Below are positions 7,168-15,341 of a stretch of DNA of 21,376 nucleotides, piece after piece (within the stretch, counting starts at the first letter, position 1; every line of letters starts with the position of its first letter). The notes beneath the pieces were generated by a model. It ran no database searches and had not been told where the DNA came from. It saw only the letters and a list, made by a program, of their open reading frames with translations. The DNA lies in the NCBI GenBank assembly GCA_003645845.1, contig QNCV01000008.1:1-21376 (forward strand), given 5' to 3'. Both the position numbers and the translations under genes were made by a program. This DNA comes from Fidelibacterota bacterium (GTDB lineage: Bacteria; Fidelibacterota; UBA2242).

Positions 7168-9144
7168 TTAATTATTCTCTGCGGTCAGGGGTGAATATTT
7201 AATCCCTCCACCGATAAAAAACTTCGAGAAAAATTCATAATACTCCAGCCTGAGACATTGGATCGTCGCGATCATTCCCTCCAGAATGATAATAAAAAGG
7301 TGCTCTATTGGCAAACTGACAATATTGGCGCCGGTAAACGGTATCATATCCTTGATAATAAAAGTTGCCATCATCAATGCCGCATGCGCCAGACCAAAAG
7401 CAGCCACACGCATAAAACTAACTGTATTTGTAAAAAGGTTCATAATAATTTCAATAGGCTCAAAGAAAATAGTCGCTAAATCCGATTCATCTTCTTCGTT
7501 TTCTCTTTTATTATGCGCACTTTTAAAATGAAAGACAATCTGACTGACAACTATTAAAAGGAGTGGCAAGACCATGATACCGGCTAAAAAACCGGTCGGC
7601 AGTGCGATACTCTTCCCGCCTGCATAAAAAATCATCAGAGTCAATAACATCCAATAGAATGAAAGACTGGCAACGCTCCAGGGTCCGAGCAGGGCCTGCT
7701 GGATTTTTTTCTTTTTAATCATCTGAACAATGTTCAGTATAATTCCCAGAGTTATTATTATCACACCGATTCCTATAGCCACTGCCAGAAAAGCTATGAG
7801 ATTCTCCCGATGGCTTGGACGCATCCAGAGTGCGGGCAGAACAGAATCCTCCTCTATCCCGAAAAAAGAGCCGAACAGGAACCCGAAGATCATACTCGAA
7901 AAGCCGGCATAGGTAAGTATTTTCCCCAGAGATCGAATCGGAACGAATATTTGGTAAGGCAGAAAAGTTGCCAGTAATCCGAAAATGGCCAAAACCGCGC
8001 CATGACCTACATCACCGAACATCATCCCAAACATCAATAAAAAGGATAGTCCTACAACCGGAGTCGGATCAATGTCTTTATAGCCCGGCAAACCATAAGT
8101 TTCCACGAACATCTCGAATGGACGAAAGAATGAGGGGTTTTTAAGTCTGGTGGGAGTGTCTGTCTCAGGTATCTGTTCCGCGGAAAAGCTACTTAAAAAA
8201 TAGCGTCCCGGGGCATTTTTTTCCAGACTTGCAATCAGAGTTTTGTATTTAGACTCCGGAACAAAGCCGACAATCTGATTGACAGGCCCGTCACAGCCGA
8301 ATTTCTCCATGGCTTTCAGAATATGACTATGAATCGTTAACGCGTTTTTCCAGTAGCTGAGTTCCGCTTGCCACCTGTCACGATTTTTGAAGAAAACCCC
8401 GTTTTGTTCTGCCAGATTATCCCGAAGTTGCCATAGTTCCGCCTCAATTATATCAAGACTTTGATCAAAGGATTTACGATAACGCTCCGGAATATCATGG
8501 TGATGAAAACCGGCTTCGGTTAATGATTCTGTAAATTCCCGGGAGTGATCTTTATCGCCTATTATTAAAAGTGATATCTGTCTGCCGGCTATTGGCATAA
8601 CGAGTAAATGGCAGGCAAAACTTGTAATTTTCCGCCGTACTAAATCCAGACCGTCTCTGTCGATGATTCCGTATTCCGTAAAAAAATGTTTAAAGCTTGT
8701 TATATCTTCAAAAGAGAGATGGTATTTATGGAGAAGATACATTTCATTGGCAATTGATTTTAACCGGGTGATCTGAGACTGTATAATATTACGGGTTTTA
8801 ATAAAAGACTCTATTTCTTCCCTAATTGATTTTAATACCCTCTCCGACTGCTGTAATAACTCCCCGGAATCCAAGCGAAGGATTTTATCTTTTTGGGACG
8901 AACTGATTTTCAGATCATAAAGACCGACTCGTCTTAGTAGATTGTCTGCATGATTGGCCTGCTGCCGACATTTATCCGCAAGTCCGGAGTCTTTATCTCT
9001 TTTTTTCAAAGTTTCGGTTGCCAGCGCGGGGCGCCGATCGGTCAAATGAAAACTGGCCTGCGCCGCCAGTAAACGGGTGATGCTGTTGACGTCGTCTTCC
9101 AAAAGCAAAATGCCGGTATACAGCATTTTTTCCGGTTTAAACAT
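7168..9144 (-). CDS. atpI: V/A-type ATPase subunit I (membrane stator, a-subunit homologue)
   Basis: 658 residues, normal for bacterial/archaeal subunit I. The N-terminal 350 residues form the cytosolic arm with coiled-coil stretches (about 95-135 and 225-280). The membrane half begins at about 361 with PVVGLSFLLMFGMMFGDVGHG, the hallmark first transmembrane segment of the family, and carries several further helices. The essential channel arginine is likely Arg579 in TNTVSFMRVAAFGLAHA. The subunit forms the two half-channels facing the K ring and anchors the peripheral stalks. Its start overlaps the subunit C stop (TAATG), and downstream it is separated from subunit K by the MITE-like element. 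Confidence 0.95.
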   Translation of the reverse strand: MFKPEKMLYTGILLLEDDVNSITRLLAAQASFHLTDRRPALATETLKKRDKDSGLADKCRQQANHADNLLRRVGLYDLKISSSQKDKILRLDSGELLQQSERVLKSIREEIESFIKTRNIIQSQITRLKSIANEMYLLHKYHLSFEDITSFKHFFTEYGIIDRDGLDLVRRKITSFACHLLVMPIAGRQISLLIIGDKDHSREFTESLTEAGFHHHDIPERYRKSFDQSLDIIEAELWQLRDNLAEQNGVFFKNRDRWQAELSYWKNALTIHSHILKAMEKFGCDGPVNQIVGFVPESKYKTLIASLEKNAPGRYFLSSFSAEQIPETDTPTRLKNPSFFRPFEMFVETYGLPGYKDIDPTPVVGLSFLLMFGMMFGDVGHGAVLAIFGLLATFLPYQIFVPIRSLGKILTYAGFSSMIFGFLFGSFFGIEEDSVLPALWMRPSHRENLIAFLAVAIGIGVIIITLGIILNIVQMIKKKKIQQALLGPWSVASLSFYWMLLTLMIFYAGGKSIALPTGFLAGIMVLPLLLIVVSQIVFHFKSAHNKRENEEDESDLATIFFEPIEIIMNLFTNTVSFMRVAAFGLAHAALMMATFIIKDMIPFTGANIVSLPIEHLFIIILEGMIATIQCLRLEYYEFFSKFFIGGGIKYSPLTAENN

Positions 9145-10184
9145 TATGTAACACCCACTAAATAATTTTTGGCCTCTTCTATATCCATGTGGTTATTTTT
9201 ACATTCCAGCAAGGTAATGATATTGTCGGCTTCCACCATTTTGATAAATTGGAAACTGATTAAATATTCGGCGCTGAATCCGCTTTTCAACTGATGTTTC
9301 CGAGCTGTTTCCAGGATTAATTCTTTGAGCCTGATTTCCATTAATTTGATATCAATCTCCCGACCTTCTAACTTTTTCGCGAGACTTTTCGGGAATATTG
9401 TCTGTGTTAAATTGTGAAACACTTTTCCGGGTTCGTCAATTTCCATTGCGGCACGAAGTGTTTTCAGCGAGAATGGCTGCAGAGGAACGCCAATAAAACG
9501 CTGAACATCATATTCCTTTCTTTTTCGGGCAAATTTCAATCTCAGGGCGGACATAACAGATTTTGTCAGGAGAAATACTTCAAAAGTGGAGGGGATATCT
9601 TTTGTCTTGAGCCTGTTGACCCGCCCGATAATTTGCCGCCACTGGTCAAGGAAAGCGAATTCCAGAGATGCCAGAAAATCAGCCAGGATCTCATTTTCCT
9701 TATAAAATCCCAGCGCCAGGTTAAAAGGGTCAGAAAAAAAACTCTTTTTCAGCAATTCCTCCAACATTATGAAATTATTAATTTCAGTCAAATCGCTAAG
9801 AGAAAACAGGCCGAATCTTCCAGTGTCGTAAAGCAGGGTTTTCAGCGGCATATCTTCATTCATTCGATGAAGACGAGTTATGACGGTTTCCAGATTTATT
9901 AAATCAAAATAATAGATAAAAAAGGCGAGCATTTCACCGACAGATCTCGGAACAAAACGCATAATTTTTTCTGCCGCCTTAATAACATTGCCCCTTATTT
10001 CCTTTTCCGCCTCTCTGACTTCAAGAGAAGCAGAAGATACCAGATTTTTATGGTACAATTGACTTATAATGCCCGCTGCTGAACCAGTTTGCAGAAAACG
10101 CTGCCAATCCTCTCTGCTCAATAAGCAATCGCGCATTCCGTGAACACGTACACAGGAAGCCGCATATTTAGACAATTCACTCAT
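9144..10184 (-). CDS. atpC: V/A-type ATPase subunit C (d subunit, AC39 family)
   Basis: 346 residues, the usual size of the AC39/subunit C family. This all-helical funnel sits on the K ring and receives the D/F rotor stalk. It is largely alpha-helical, with the recognisable pattern of repeats around FFIYYFDLINLETVITRLHR (about 86-106), where the conserved 'D..N' helix lies, and a C-terminal segment QFIKMVEADNIITLLECKNN followed by the ending NYLVGVT. Sequence conservation in this family is low, so operon position (between H and I, overlapping both neighbours by one base) supports the call. Confidence 0.88.
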   Translation of the reverse strand: MSELSKYAASCVRVHGMRDCLLSREDWQRFLQTGSAAGIISQLYHKNLVSSASLEVREAEKEIRGNVIKAAEKIMRFVPRSVGEMLAFFIYYFDLINLETVITRLHRMNEDMPLKTLLYDTGRFGLFSLSDLTEINNFIMLEELLKKSFFSDPFNLALGFYKENEILADFLASLEFAFLDQWRQIIGRVNRLKTKDIPSTFEVFLLTKSVMSALRLKFARKRKEYDVQRFIGVPLQPFSLKTLRAAMEIDEPGKVFHNLTQTIFPKSLAKKLEGREIDIKLMEIRLKELILETARKHQLKSGFSAEYLISFQFIKMVEADNIITLLECKNNHMDIEEAKNYLVGVT

Positions 10185-10501
10185 TATTGTAAAATAGTCC
10201 GTTCAATTTCAGTAACGGCTTTTTCGGAAAAAAGTTCAACCTTCCTATCTATTTCAGCACAGATGGTCTTGATCTTCGCTTCTGAAAATTTCTGCATTTC
10301 GCTGAGAAAGTTCTCTAATTTTTCTTTTTCTTTATTTTGAAAACGCGTGAGAAATTCATTTTCTTTCTCTTCAAGATTAATGATAGCGGTTCTGTGTTTA
10401 TCGGCAATGGCCTCGGCTTTTCTATGGGCTTCGGCGATAATGTCTTCACACTCTTTTTCCGCCGCCAGTAGCTTTCTCAGGCTTTCATCGATCATCTTCA
10501 T
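10184..10501 (-). CDS. atpH: V/A-type ATPase stalk subunit H/G-like coiled coil
   Basis: 105 residues, almost entirely a charged coiled coil. Residues about 5-45 resemble the N-terminal 'LLAAEKECEDIIAEAHRKAE' repeat of V-type subunit H/G (NtpF, AhaH), with regularly spaced Ala and Glu/Lys. It would pair with subunit E in the peripheral stalk. An ATG at 10501 is used; a second ATG two codons on is possible. It overlaps the upstream 46-residue gene by 17 bases and the downstream subunit C by one base, so translation of all three is probably coupled. Confidence 0.82.
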   Translation of the reverse strand: MKMIDESLRKLLAAEKECEDIIAEAHRKAEAIADKHRTAIINLEEKENEFLTRFQNKEKEKLENFLSEMQKFSEAKIKTICAEIDRKVELFSEKAVTEIERTILQ

Positions 10502-10625
10502 TGTTTCCCTTTTTTATCCGTCCGCTACGTTTGATTCCCTGCATAACCAACCAAACGACCCCGATAAGTAAAAAAACCCGGGCGGCAATTAACAGGATCA
10601 TCAAAATTTTTTCAAAAACGTGCAA
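10485..10625 (-). CDS. Small single-helix membrane protein at the head of the V-ATPase operon
   Basis: A 46-codon frame starting with TTG at 10625 and ending in TGA at 10485, inside the start of subunit H. The Shine-Dalgarno AGGGAG lies 7 bases before the TTG; an internal ATG gives a shorter 38-residue form. The product begins MHVFEKILMI, then has one strongly hydrophobic stretch to about residue 30 (including VFLLIGVVWLVMQG). It ends in a basic, polar tail (KRSGRIKKGNNEDDR), so a one-pass membrane protein with the tail inside is predicted. The 17-base overlap with subunit H and its place at the operon head suggest a link to ATPase assembly or membrane insertion. No family is recognised. Analogy with AtpI/AtpZ of F-type operons is positional only. 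Confidence 0.6.
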   Translation of the reverse strand: MHVFEKILMILLIAARVFLLIGVVWLVMQGIKRSGRIKKGNNEDDR

Positions 10626-10724
10626 AGTCCTGCTCCCTAAAAAGATTTATTAAACGGAATCGTTTTCCACATAACTTTGACAATTTAAAAACAGGAGGCG
10701 GAAAACACATCATTGTCTTTCCCA

Positions 10725-10753
10725 AATATGCTAAGTTAATTAAAAAGTGTCGA
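10725..10753 (-). promoter_or_regulatory. Possible promoter of the V-ATPase operon
   Basis: On the minus strand there is a TCGACA -35 box (10753-10748, 5 of 6 matches to consensus), a 17-base spacer and a CATATT -10 box (10730-10725, 4 of 6). Transcription would start near 10718, about 93 bases before the 46-residue gene. It lies in the only sizeable gap (10626-10822) between bactofilin and the ATPase genes. Read-through from the par-bactofilin unit is not excluded. Confidence 0.35.
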
Positions 10754-10822
10754 AAAGCACCATTTTTATTAGTGCGGTTATAAGTGCATTAAAAAATCTA
10801 TTCAATGAATAAATAATGAGGT

Positions 10823-11203
10823 TTAACCGGTTTTGTTAGAAAGAGATGCCTGTGGTTTATCATCATCGAGATGCATCAGGCAACGCCCGTCGAATTTTGC
10901 GCCATCTTCGATGACAATCTGGGCAGCCTGAATATCACCTTTTAGCCGCGCTCTTTCGCCGAGAATGACTTTCCCTGATCCGCTGATATTGCCCTCTACG
11001 TCACCACCGATATTCAGATCTTCTCCGCTCAGGTCTCCTCGTATTTTTGCCGTTGCTGAAATTGTGATCGCTCCCTTTGTGCTGATATTGCCATTGATCT
11101 GTCCGTAAATGATCAGATTGCCCTGAAGCTGGATATTCCCAGTTACAATTGTATCTGCACCTATAATCGTGTTGATTGTCGTATCCTTTTTCTTTTTCGC
11201 CAT
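10823..11203 (-). CDS. Bactofilin
   Basis: 126 residues. A short Lys-rich tail (MAKKKKD) is followed by a continuous beta-helix repeat of small and aliphatic residues: TIVTGNIQLQGNLIIYGQIN at about 18-37, then ISTKGAITISATAKIRGDL, IGGDVEGNISGSGKVILGE and IEDGAKFDGRCLM. This is the DUF583/bactofilin pattern. Bactofilins polymerise without nucleotide at the cytoplasmic face of the membrane and scaffold cell-wall enzymes or partition proteins. The gene follows an M23 peptidase by 6 bases, a pairing known from cell-shape systems (for example CcmA with Csd1-type peptidases in Helicobacter), and the parAB genes lie just upstream in the same unit. Confidence 0.93.
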   Translation of the reverse strand: MAKKKKDTTINTIIGADTIVTGNIQLQGNLIIYGQINGNISTKGAITISATAKIRGDLSGEDLNIGGDVEGNISGSGKVILGERARLKGDIQAAQIVIEDGAKFDGRCLMHLDDDKPQASLSNKTG

Positions 11204-11209
11204 TAAAAT

Positions 11210-12025
11210 TTATTCTCCGTAATTATTGACCGATATATCGGCATGTCTGTAGGAATAGATCATGCTCTGGGGATCAATAGGCTCACCCTCCCGCCATATT
11301 TCAAAATGCAGGTGCGGTCCCTGGCTGATTCCGGTGTTACCAAGATATCCGATAATATCGCCACGTTTGACAGTCTGATGTTCGTCGACAATGTTACGCT
11401 GATTGTGGCCGTAGATAGTGAAATACCCGTTTGGATGGTACAGGATAATAGTGTACCCGAGATCATAGGTCCAGTTGGAAAATAAAACGACGCCCGACGC
11501 AGAAGCCCGAATTGGTGCACCTTCCGGTGCGGCGATATCCACTCCGTAATGATTGTCCTGGGTAATGACATGGTCGTCAACAAATCCCTGAGTTATATAA
11601 CCCTCAACCGGGGGATAAATCGGTACGTTATCGAGATAGCTGATTTGAACTGAACTGTCTATGTTAGCTCTTCTTTTTATCGACGATATAAAGAGCGAAT
11701 CGGTCAGACTTGAATCGATAGACGGGATATTCAGGTCGGGGCCGAGCACCGAACGGATATACTTGTCCATCTGCAGGATTTTATTATAGTCGCTGAGAAT
11801 CCGGGTAACTTTTAAACGATCAACTATCATCTGTTCGTTTTCTGCTTTAACTTCACTGTATTTCAATGCTCTGGGAAGAAAATAGATGATCCCGACAATC
11901 AGGACGACTGTGATAACTATTGCACCTAACAACAGGATTCGTGCAACCAGACTGTTGAAGGTAATGATAATCGGTTTATTATGGCTATCACCCACCAGAT
12001 GCAGTGTATAATTCTTTTTTTTCAT
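11210..12025 (-). CDS. Membrane-anchored M23 (LytM-type) peptidoglycan endopeptidase
   Basis: 271 residues. A short cytoplasmic N-terminus (TLHLVGDSHNKPIII) is followed by one transmembrane helix (about 28-50), a helical segment (about 55-95), and a C-terminal LytM domain (about 155-252). The zinc ligands are intact: H159 and D163 in HYGVD, and H240 in GPHLHFEI, with the partner His at 238; YGHN (His207) matches the usual GH segment. This predicts an active endopeptidase facing the periplasm, cutting peptide cross-links. The start overlaps the parB stop (ATGA), and bactofilin follows by 6 bases, so cell-wall remodelling organised by bactofilin is a reasonable inference. Confidence 0.92.
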   Translation of the reverse strand: MKKKNYTLHLVGDSHNKPIIITFNSLVARILLLGAIVITVVLIVGIIYFLPRALKYSEVKAENEQMIVDRLKVTRILSDYNKILQMDKYIRSVLGPDLNIPSIDSSLTDSLFISSIKRRANIDSSVQISYLDNVPIYPPVEGYITQGFVDDHVITQDNHYGVDIAAPEGAPIRASASGVVLFSNWTYDLGYTIILYHPNGYFTIYGHNQRNIVDEHQTVKRGDIIGYLGNTGISQGPHLHFEIWREGEPIDPQSMIYSYRHADISVNNYGE

Positions 12026-12894
12026 TGGATCTGTTCCTCAATGATTTCGAACAGTTCCATTAACCTTCCCAAATCTTCTTTCGAATAGAACTCTATTTCG
12101 ATTACACCTTTATCCTTGCCCTTTATTCTAACCCGCGAGCCGGTTATATGCATGAGGCGGTCCTCTATATGTCTGTATATCCTTGTAGATGCCGACGTGC
12201 CGACGTTTTTTTTAGATGGTGGCGATAACCGCCCCGCTTTCTTTACCAGCTCTTCGGTGGCGCGGACACTCAAAGCGTCCCGCTTAATTTTCCGCCACAG
12301 GTTCAACTGTTGTTCCCGTTCGGTAATTGTGATTAACGGCCGGGCGTGTCCGGGGCTGAGTTTCTGATCTTTCAGATCACGCAGAATCTCCTCCGGCAGT
12401 AAAAGCAATCGCAGAGAATTTGTAATCGTTGAACGATCTTTGCCGACTTTTTGGGCGATTTCTTCATGGGACAGATCGAACGTATCGGCGAGCATCTGAT
12501 AAGCCCGGGCTTCTTCAACGGGATTGAGGTTTTCGCGCTGTAAATTCTCAATGAGGGCCAGCTCCATCATCTCAACATCACTGGACACCGGAAGAATATA
12601 GGCCGGAATACTCTGGCGATTCAGCTCAGTACAGGCTCTCAGGCGACGTTCTCCGGCAATCAGTTCAAATTCATCATCAATCTGCCGAACGGTAATTGGC
12701 TGAATAATCCCGTTTTCCCGAATCGATTGTTTCAGCTCTTCCATGGCTTGCCGGCTGAACTCCTGGCGGGGCTGATGCGGATTTGCGCGAATTTTGGCAA
12801 CTTCAATCTCGGCAATCTGATTGCTGAGATCGATGCCTTGCGGAAATTCGGGAATAATGGCCCCGATACCTTTACCGAGTCTTTTGGCCGTCAT
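12022..12894 (-). CDS. parB: Chromosome-partitioning protein ParB (Noc/Spo0J family)
   Basis: 290 residues from the ATG at 12894. The open frame extends upstream to 13092, but that part lies inside parA. The chosen start gives the canonical ParB beginning MTAKRLGKGIGAIIP and a 23-base overlap with parA. The N-terminal CTP-binding domain includes NPHQPR (39-44), GERRLRA (81-87) and ENLQRENLNP (116-125). A helix-turn-helix lies at about 141-160 (LSHEEIAQKVGKDRSTITNS), and a C-terminal dimerisation segment ends the protein. ParB loads at parS sites and slides as a clamp. No good parS match was seen in this window. Confidence 0.95.
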   Translation of the reverse strand: MTAKRLGKGIGAIIPEFPQGIDLSNQIAEIEVAKIRANPHQPRQEFSRQAMEELKQSIRENGIIQPITVRQIDDEFELIAGERRLRACTELNRQSIPAYILPVSSDVEMMELALIENLQRENLNPVEEARAYQMLADTFDLSHEEIAQKVGKDRSTITNSLRLLLLPEEILRDLKDQKLSPGHARPLITITEREQQLNLWRKIKRDALSVRATEELVKKAGRLSPPSKKNVGTSASTRIYRHIEDRLMHITGSRVRIKGKDKGVIEIEFYSKEDLGRLMELFEIIEEQIQ

Positions 12895-13648
12895 TGTGTA
12901 ACAATTCTCCCACCAGATCCATGTAATCCTGAGCGCCTGCCGACGAAGCATCATACAGAATAATCGGTTTTCCGAAGCTGGGCGATTCACCCAGACGGAC
13001 ATTGCGCCGGATTGCAGTCCGGTATACTTTTTCTTTAAAATGGCTGCGAACCTGTTCAGTAACCTCCTGCGAAAGTCGCAAACGGGAATCATACATGGTA
13101 ATCAGGACGCCCTCAATCTGGAGATCGCGGTTTAAACTGCGTTGAACCAGGCGGATTGTGTTCAGCAACTGTCCGAGCCCTTCCATGGCGTAATATTCGC
13201 ACTGAATGGGAATCAACACGGATTTTGATGCCGTGAGACTGTTGATTGTCAACAAACCTAGGGAGGGCGGGCAATCGATAATGATATAGCGGTATTCTTT
13301 TTCAAGGCACTCAACGGCCTTTTTAAGAACCATCTCACGGCCGATCATGGATACCATTTCAATCTCAGCCCCGACCAGCTGGGGAGTCGACGGAATCACG
13401 TCGAGAAAGGGAATTTCGGTCTGATAAATGTGATCGTTGATATTGGCGTTTTCAACAAGCACGTTGTAGATACTTTTCTTTACTGCCTGATACTCAATTC
13501 CACAGCCGATCGTGGCATTGGCCTGCGGGTCCATATCGATTAAGAGTGTTTGTACCTCCGACACAGCGAGGCCGGCAGCCAGATTTACCGAAGTTGTTGT
13601 TTTACCCACACCGCCCTTTTGGTTGGCAACCGTTATGATTTTGGACAC
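12872..13648 (-). CDS. parA: Chromosome-partitioning ATPase ParA (Soj family)
   Basis: 258 residues starting at GTG (13648). The deviant Walker A box KGGVGKTTTS lies at residues 11-20, with the signature lysine that marks ParA/MinD ATPases. Walker A' DMDPQAN lies at about 38-44, and IIIDCPPSLG follows at about 122-131. The length and the absence of an N-terminal DNA-binding extension fit chromosomal Soj-type ParA rather than plasmid ParA. ATP-bound ParA binds nucleoid DNA and drives movement of ParB-parS complexes. The gene is immediately followed by, and overlaps, parB. Confidence 0.95.
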   Translation of the reverse strand: MSKIITVANQKGGVGKTTTSVNLAAGLAVSEVQTLLIDMDPQANATIGCGIEYQAVKKSIYNVLVENANINDHIYQTEIPFLDVIPSTPQLVGAEIEMVSMIGREMVLKKAVECLEKEYRYIIIDCPPSLGLLTINSLTASKSVLIPIQCEYYAMEGLGQLLNTIRLVQRSLNRDLQIEGVLITMYDSRLRLSQEVTEQVRSHFKEKVYRTAIRRNVRLGESPSFGKPIILYDASSAGAQDYMDLVGELLHNDGQKTR

Positions 13649-13716
13649 GAAAACACTCTAAGCATAATAATAACACACATTTCACGCTTCGCCATTCCGG
13701 CGATTAAAGCCATGCA

Positions 13717-13745
13717 AATTTAATCCCAGCTCTCTCTAAAATCAA
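13717..13745 (-). promoter_or_regulatory. Possible promoter of parA-parB-lytM-bactofilin
   Basis: Minus strand: TTGATT -35 box (13745-13740), 17-base spacer and TAAATT -10 box (13722-13717). Each box matches consensus at 4 of 6 positions. The start would be near 13710, leaving a leader of about 60 bases before the GTG. It lies in the only gap between trkH and parA. Moderate-to-weak match. Confidence 0.3.
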
Positions 13746-13757
13746 GGTAAAAGGCCG

Positions 13758-15203
13758 TTAAGCCCGTTTCCAGAATTTGGGTAAAAATAGCAGAAAAATC
13801 GAATAGAACTCGAGCCGTCCAAAGAGCATACAGGCAATCAATATCATCTTGTTTAATGCCGGCAGACCCAGATAACTATTCGTGGGTCCGGTCAGCCCGT
13901 TGCCGGGGCCAACGCCTCCCATTGTTGTGGCGACCGAAAAGATTGATGTATTCAAATCGGTTCCCGATGCCGTCATTAACATAGTTGCTATAAAAAAGAA
14001 AAGAACATATACACATATAAAAACAAGAACGGTGCGAACGGTATTATCATCAATTACGCGGTTGTTCAGACGTATGGAGGTCACTGCTCTGGGGTGAATC
14101 ATCCGGATTAATTCGCGGTAAATGCTTTTCAACAATATGATAATGCGGGAGTTCTTAATAGCTCCGGTTGTGGAACCCGGACAGGCGCCAATAAACATGA
14201 GAATCAGTAACAGAATCTGAGTCAGGGGCCGCCAGGTTTCATAGTCGGCCGTGACAAAACCGGTGGTGGTATTTATGGACACCACCTGAAAAATGCCGTA
14301 CCGAATGGCGTCAAAAAGGTTGTCGTATTGGTGACAGCGCAGATCAATAACGGTGATTACAGAAAACAGAAGCATTAATGTAAGGTAAAATTTAATGACG
14401 CTGCTAAACTGGCGAATACTCTTGTTTGTTTTAAAGACCACCAAATAAAGGGAAAAATTGATTCCGGCCAGAATCATAAAGATAACCACAATGGCTTCCA
14501 CCCAGGGATTGTGATAATAGGCGATACTGGCATTGCGGGGTGAAAAACCACCCGTCGGAATCGTGGCCATTGCCGTCAGGGATGCGTCATAGAATGAGAG
14601 ACCGCAAAGAAGCAGCAATACCGTCTGGGCAATCGTCAGTGTCAGATATACAATCCACAACATGCGAGCCGAGTCTTTTATTTTTGGTGAAATCTGTTCC
14701 TGGGCAATGGAAGAGGATTCAAAGTTATAGAGATTTCTGGCTCCGACATTGATCGCCGGCAGAATAACCAGGGCGAGAATGATAATTCCCATGCCGCCGA
14801 TCCAGTGGGTCATGCTGCGCCAGACCAGCAGACTGACCGGTAATGCTTCAATGTTATTCAATACCGACGCTCCGGTAGTGGTAAAACCGGACACACTTTC
14901 AAAAAGAGCATTTAGAAAGCCGCCAAAATAGCCGGATATCTGAAATGGAATCGCACCCAGCACGGAGACAAAGACCCAGCCGAAGACAATAATTGCAACC
15001 GCTTCCCGTTTTTCGACGATGATATTGTCGGGTTTGTTTATCTGGAGTGTTACACCCAGAATAACGGCTATTGCTATCGGGACAATAAATGTGTAAACAG
15101 GACCGTCACCATTGATCAGGCTGATCAGCAGGGGAACCAGCATGAAAAGCCCCAAAATTATGAATAACGTGCCCAGGAGTGTCAGAACGTGACGAAATCT
15201 CAT
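13758..15203 (-). CDS. trkH: TrkH/KtrB-type potassium uptake channel subunit
   Basis: 481 residues, a polytopic membrane protein with the four pseudo-repeated pore loops of the SKT family. The selectivity-filter glycines are visible in FTTTGASV (about 107-114), ATIPTGGFSPRN (about 213-224), INTTTGFVTADYETW (about 310-324) and TTMGGVGPGNGLTG (about 426-439). TrkH proteins conduct K+ inward and normally need a cytosolic TrkA/KtrA gating ring. None is encoded in the window, so the partner must lie elsewhere. A Shine-Dalgarno AGGATAG precedes the ATG, and the gene is divergent from the acyltransferase gene at 15342. In Enterococcus hirae, a related transporter gene (ntpJ) ends the V-ATPase operon; here the two are nearby but separated by the par cluster. 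Confidence 0.94.
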   Translation of the reverse strand: MRFRHVLTLLGTLFIILGLFMLVPLLISLINGDGPVYTFIVPIAIAVILGVTLQINKPDNIIVEKREAVAIIVFGWVFVSVLGAIPFQISGYFGGFLNALFESVSGFTTTGASVLNNIEALPVSLLVWRSMTHWIGGMGIIILALVILPAINVGARNLYNFESSSIAQEQISPKIKDSARMLWIVYLTLTIAQTVLLLLCGLSFYDASLTAMATIPTGGFSPRNASIAYYHNPWVEAIVVIFMILAGINFSLYLVVFKTNKSIRQFSSVIKFYLTLMLLFSVITVIDLRCHQYDNLFDAIRYGIFQVVSINTTTGFVTADYETWRPLTQILLLILMFIGACPGSTTGAIKNSRIIILLKSIYRELIRMIHPRAVTSIRLNNRVIDDNTVRTVLVFICVYVLFFFIATMLMTASGTDLNTSIFSVATTMGGVGPGNGLTGPTNSYLGLPALNKMILIACMLFGRLEFYSIFLLFLPKFWKRA

Positions 15204-15297
15204 ATATTATCTATCCTGTTTTTCACGATTTCTTCAAGTCCTTTGAGTTTACTGGTTTTTTTCTTGATTCCCAAATGTTGCTTGTGCGAAAAATGCC

Positions 15298-15325
15298 TTG
15301 GAGCTCTTGCATGAAATCGTATATT
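15298..15325 (+). promoter_or_regulatory. Weak candidate promoter for the plsC-like gene
   Basis: TTGGAG (15298-15303), 16-base spacer and TATATT (15320-15325). A start near 15332 would leave a leader of only about 10 bases before the TTG start codon, so either the message is nearly leaderless or the real promoter or start codon differs. It lies in the 138-base divergent gap with trkH. Confidence 0.22.
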
Positions 15326-15341
15326 TAATTCCACCGGACAA

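Noticed and set aside
12895..13092. Upstream extension of the parB frame by 66 codons
   Set aside because: It lies wholly inside parA, has no family resemblance, and the internal ATG at 12894 gives the canonical ParB N-terminus.
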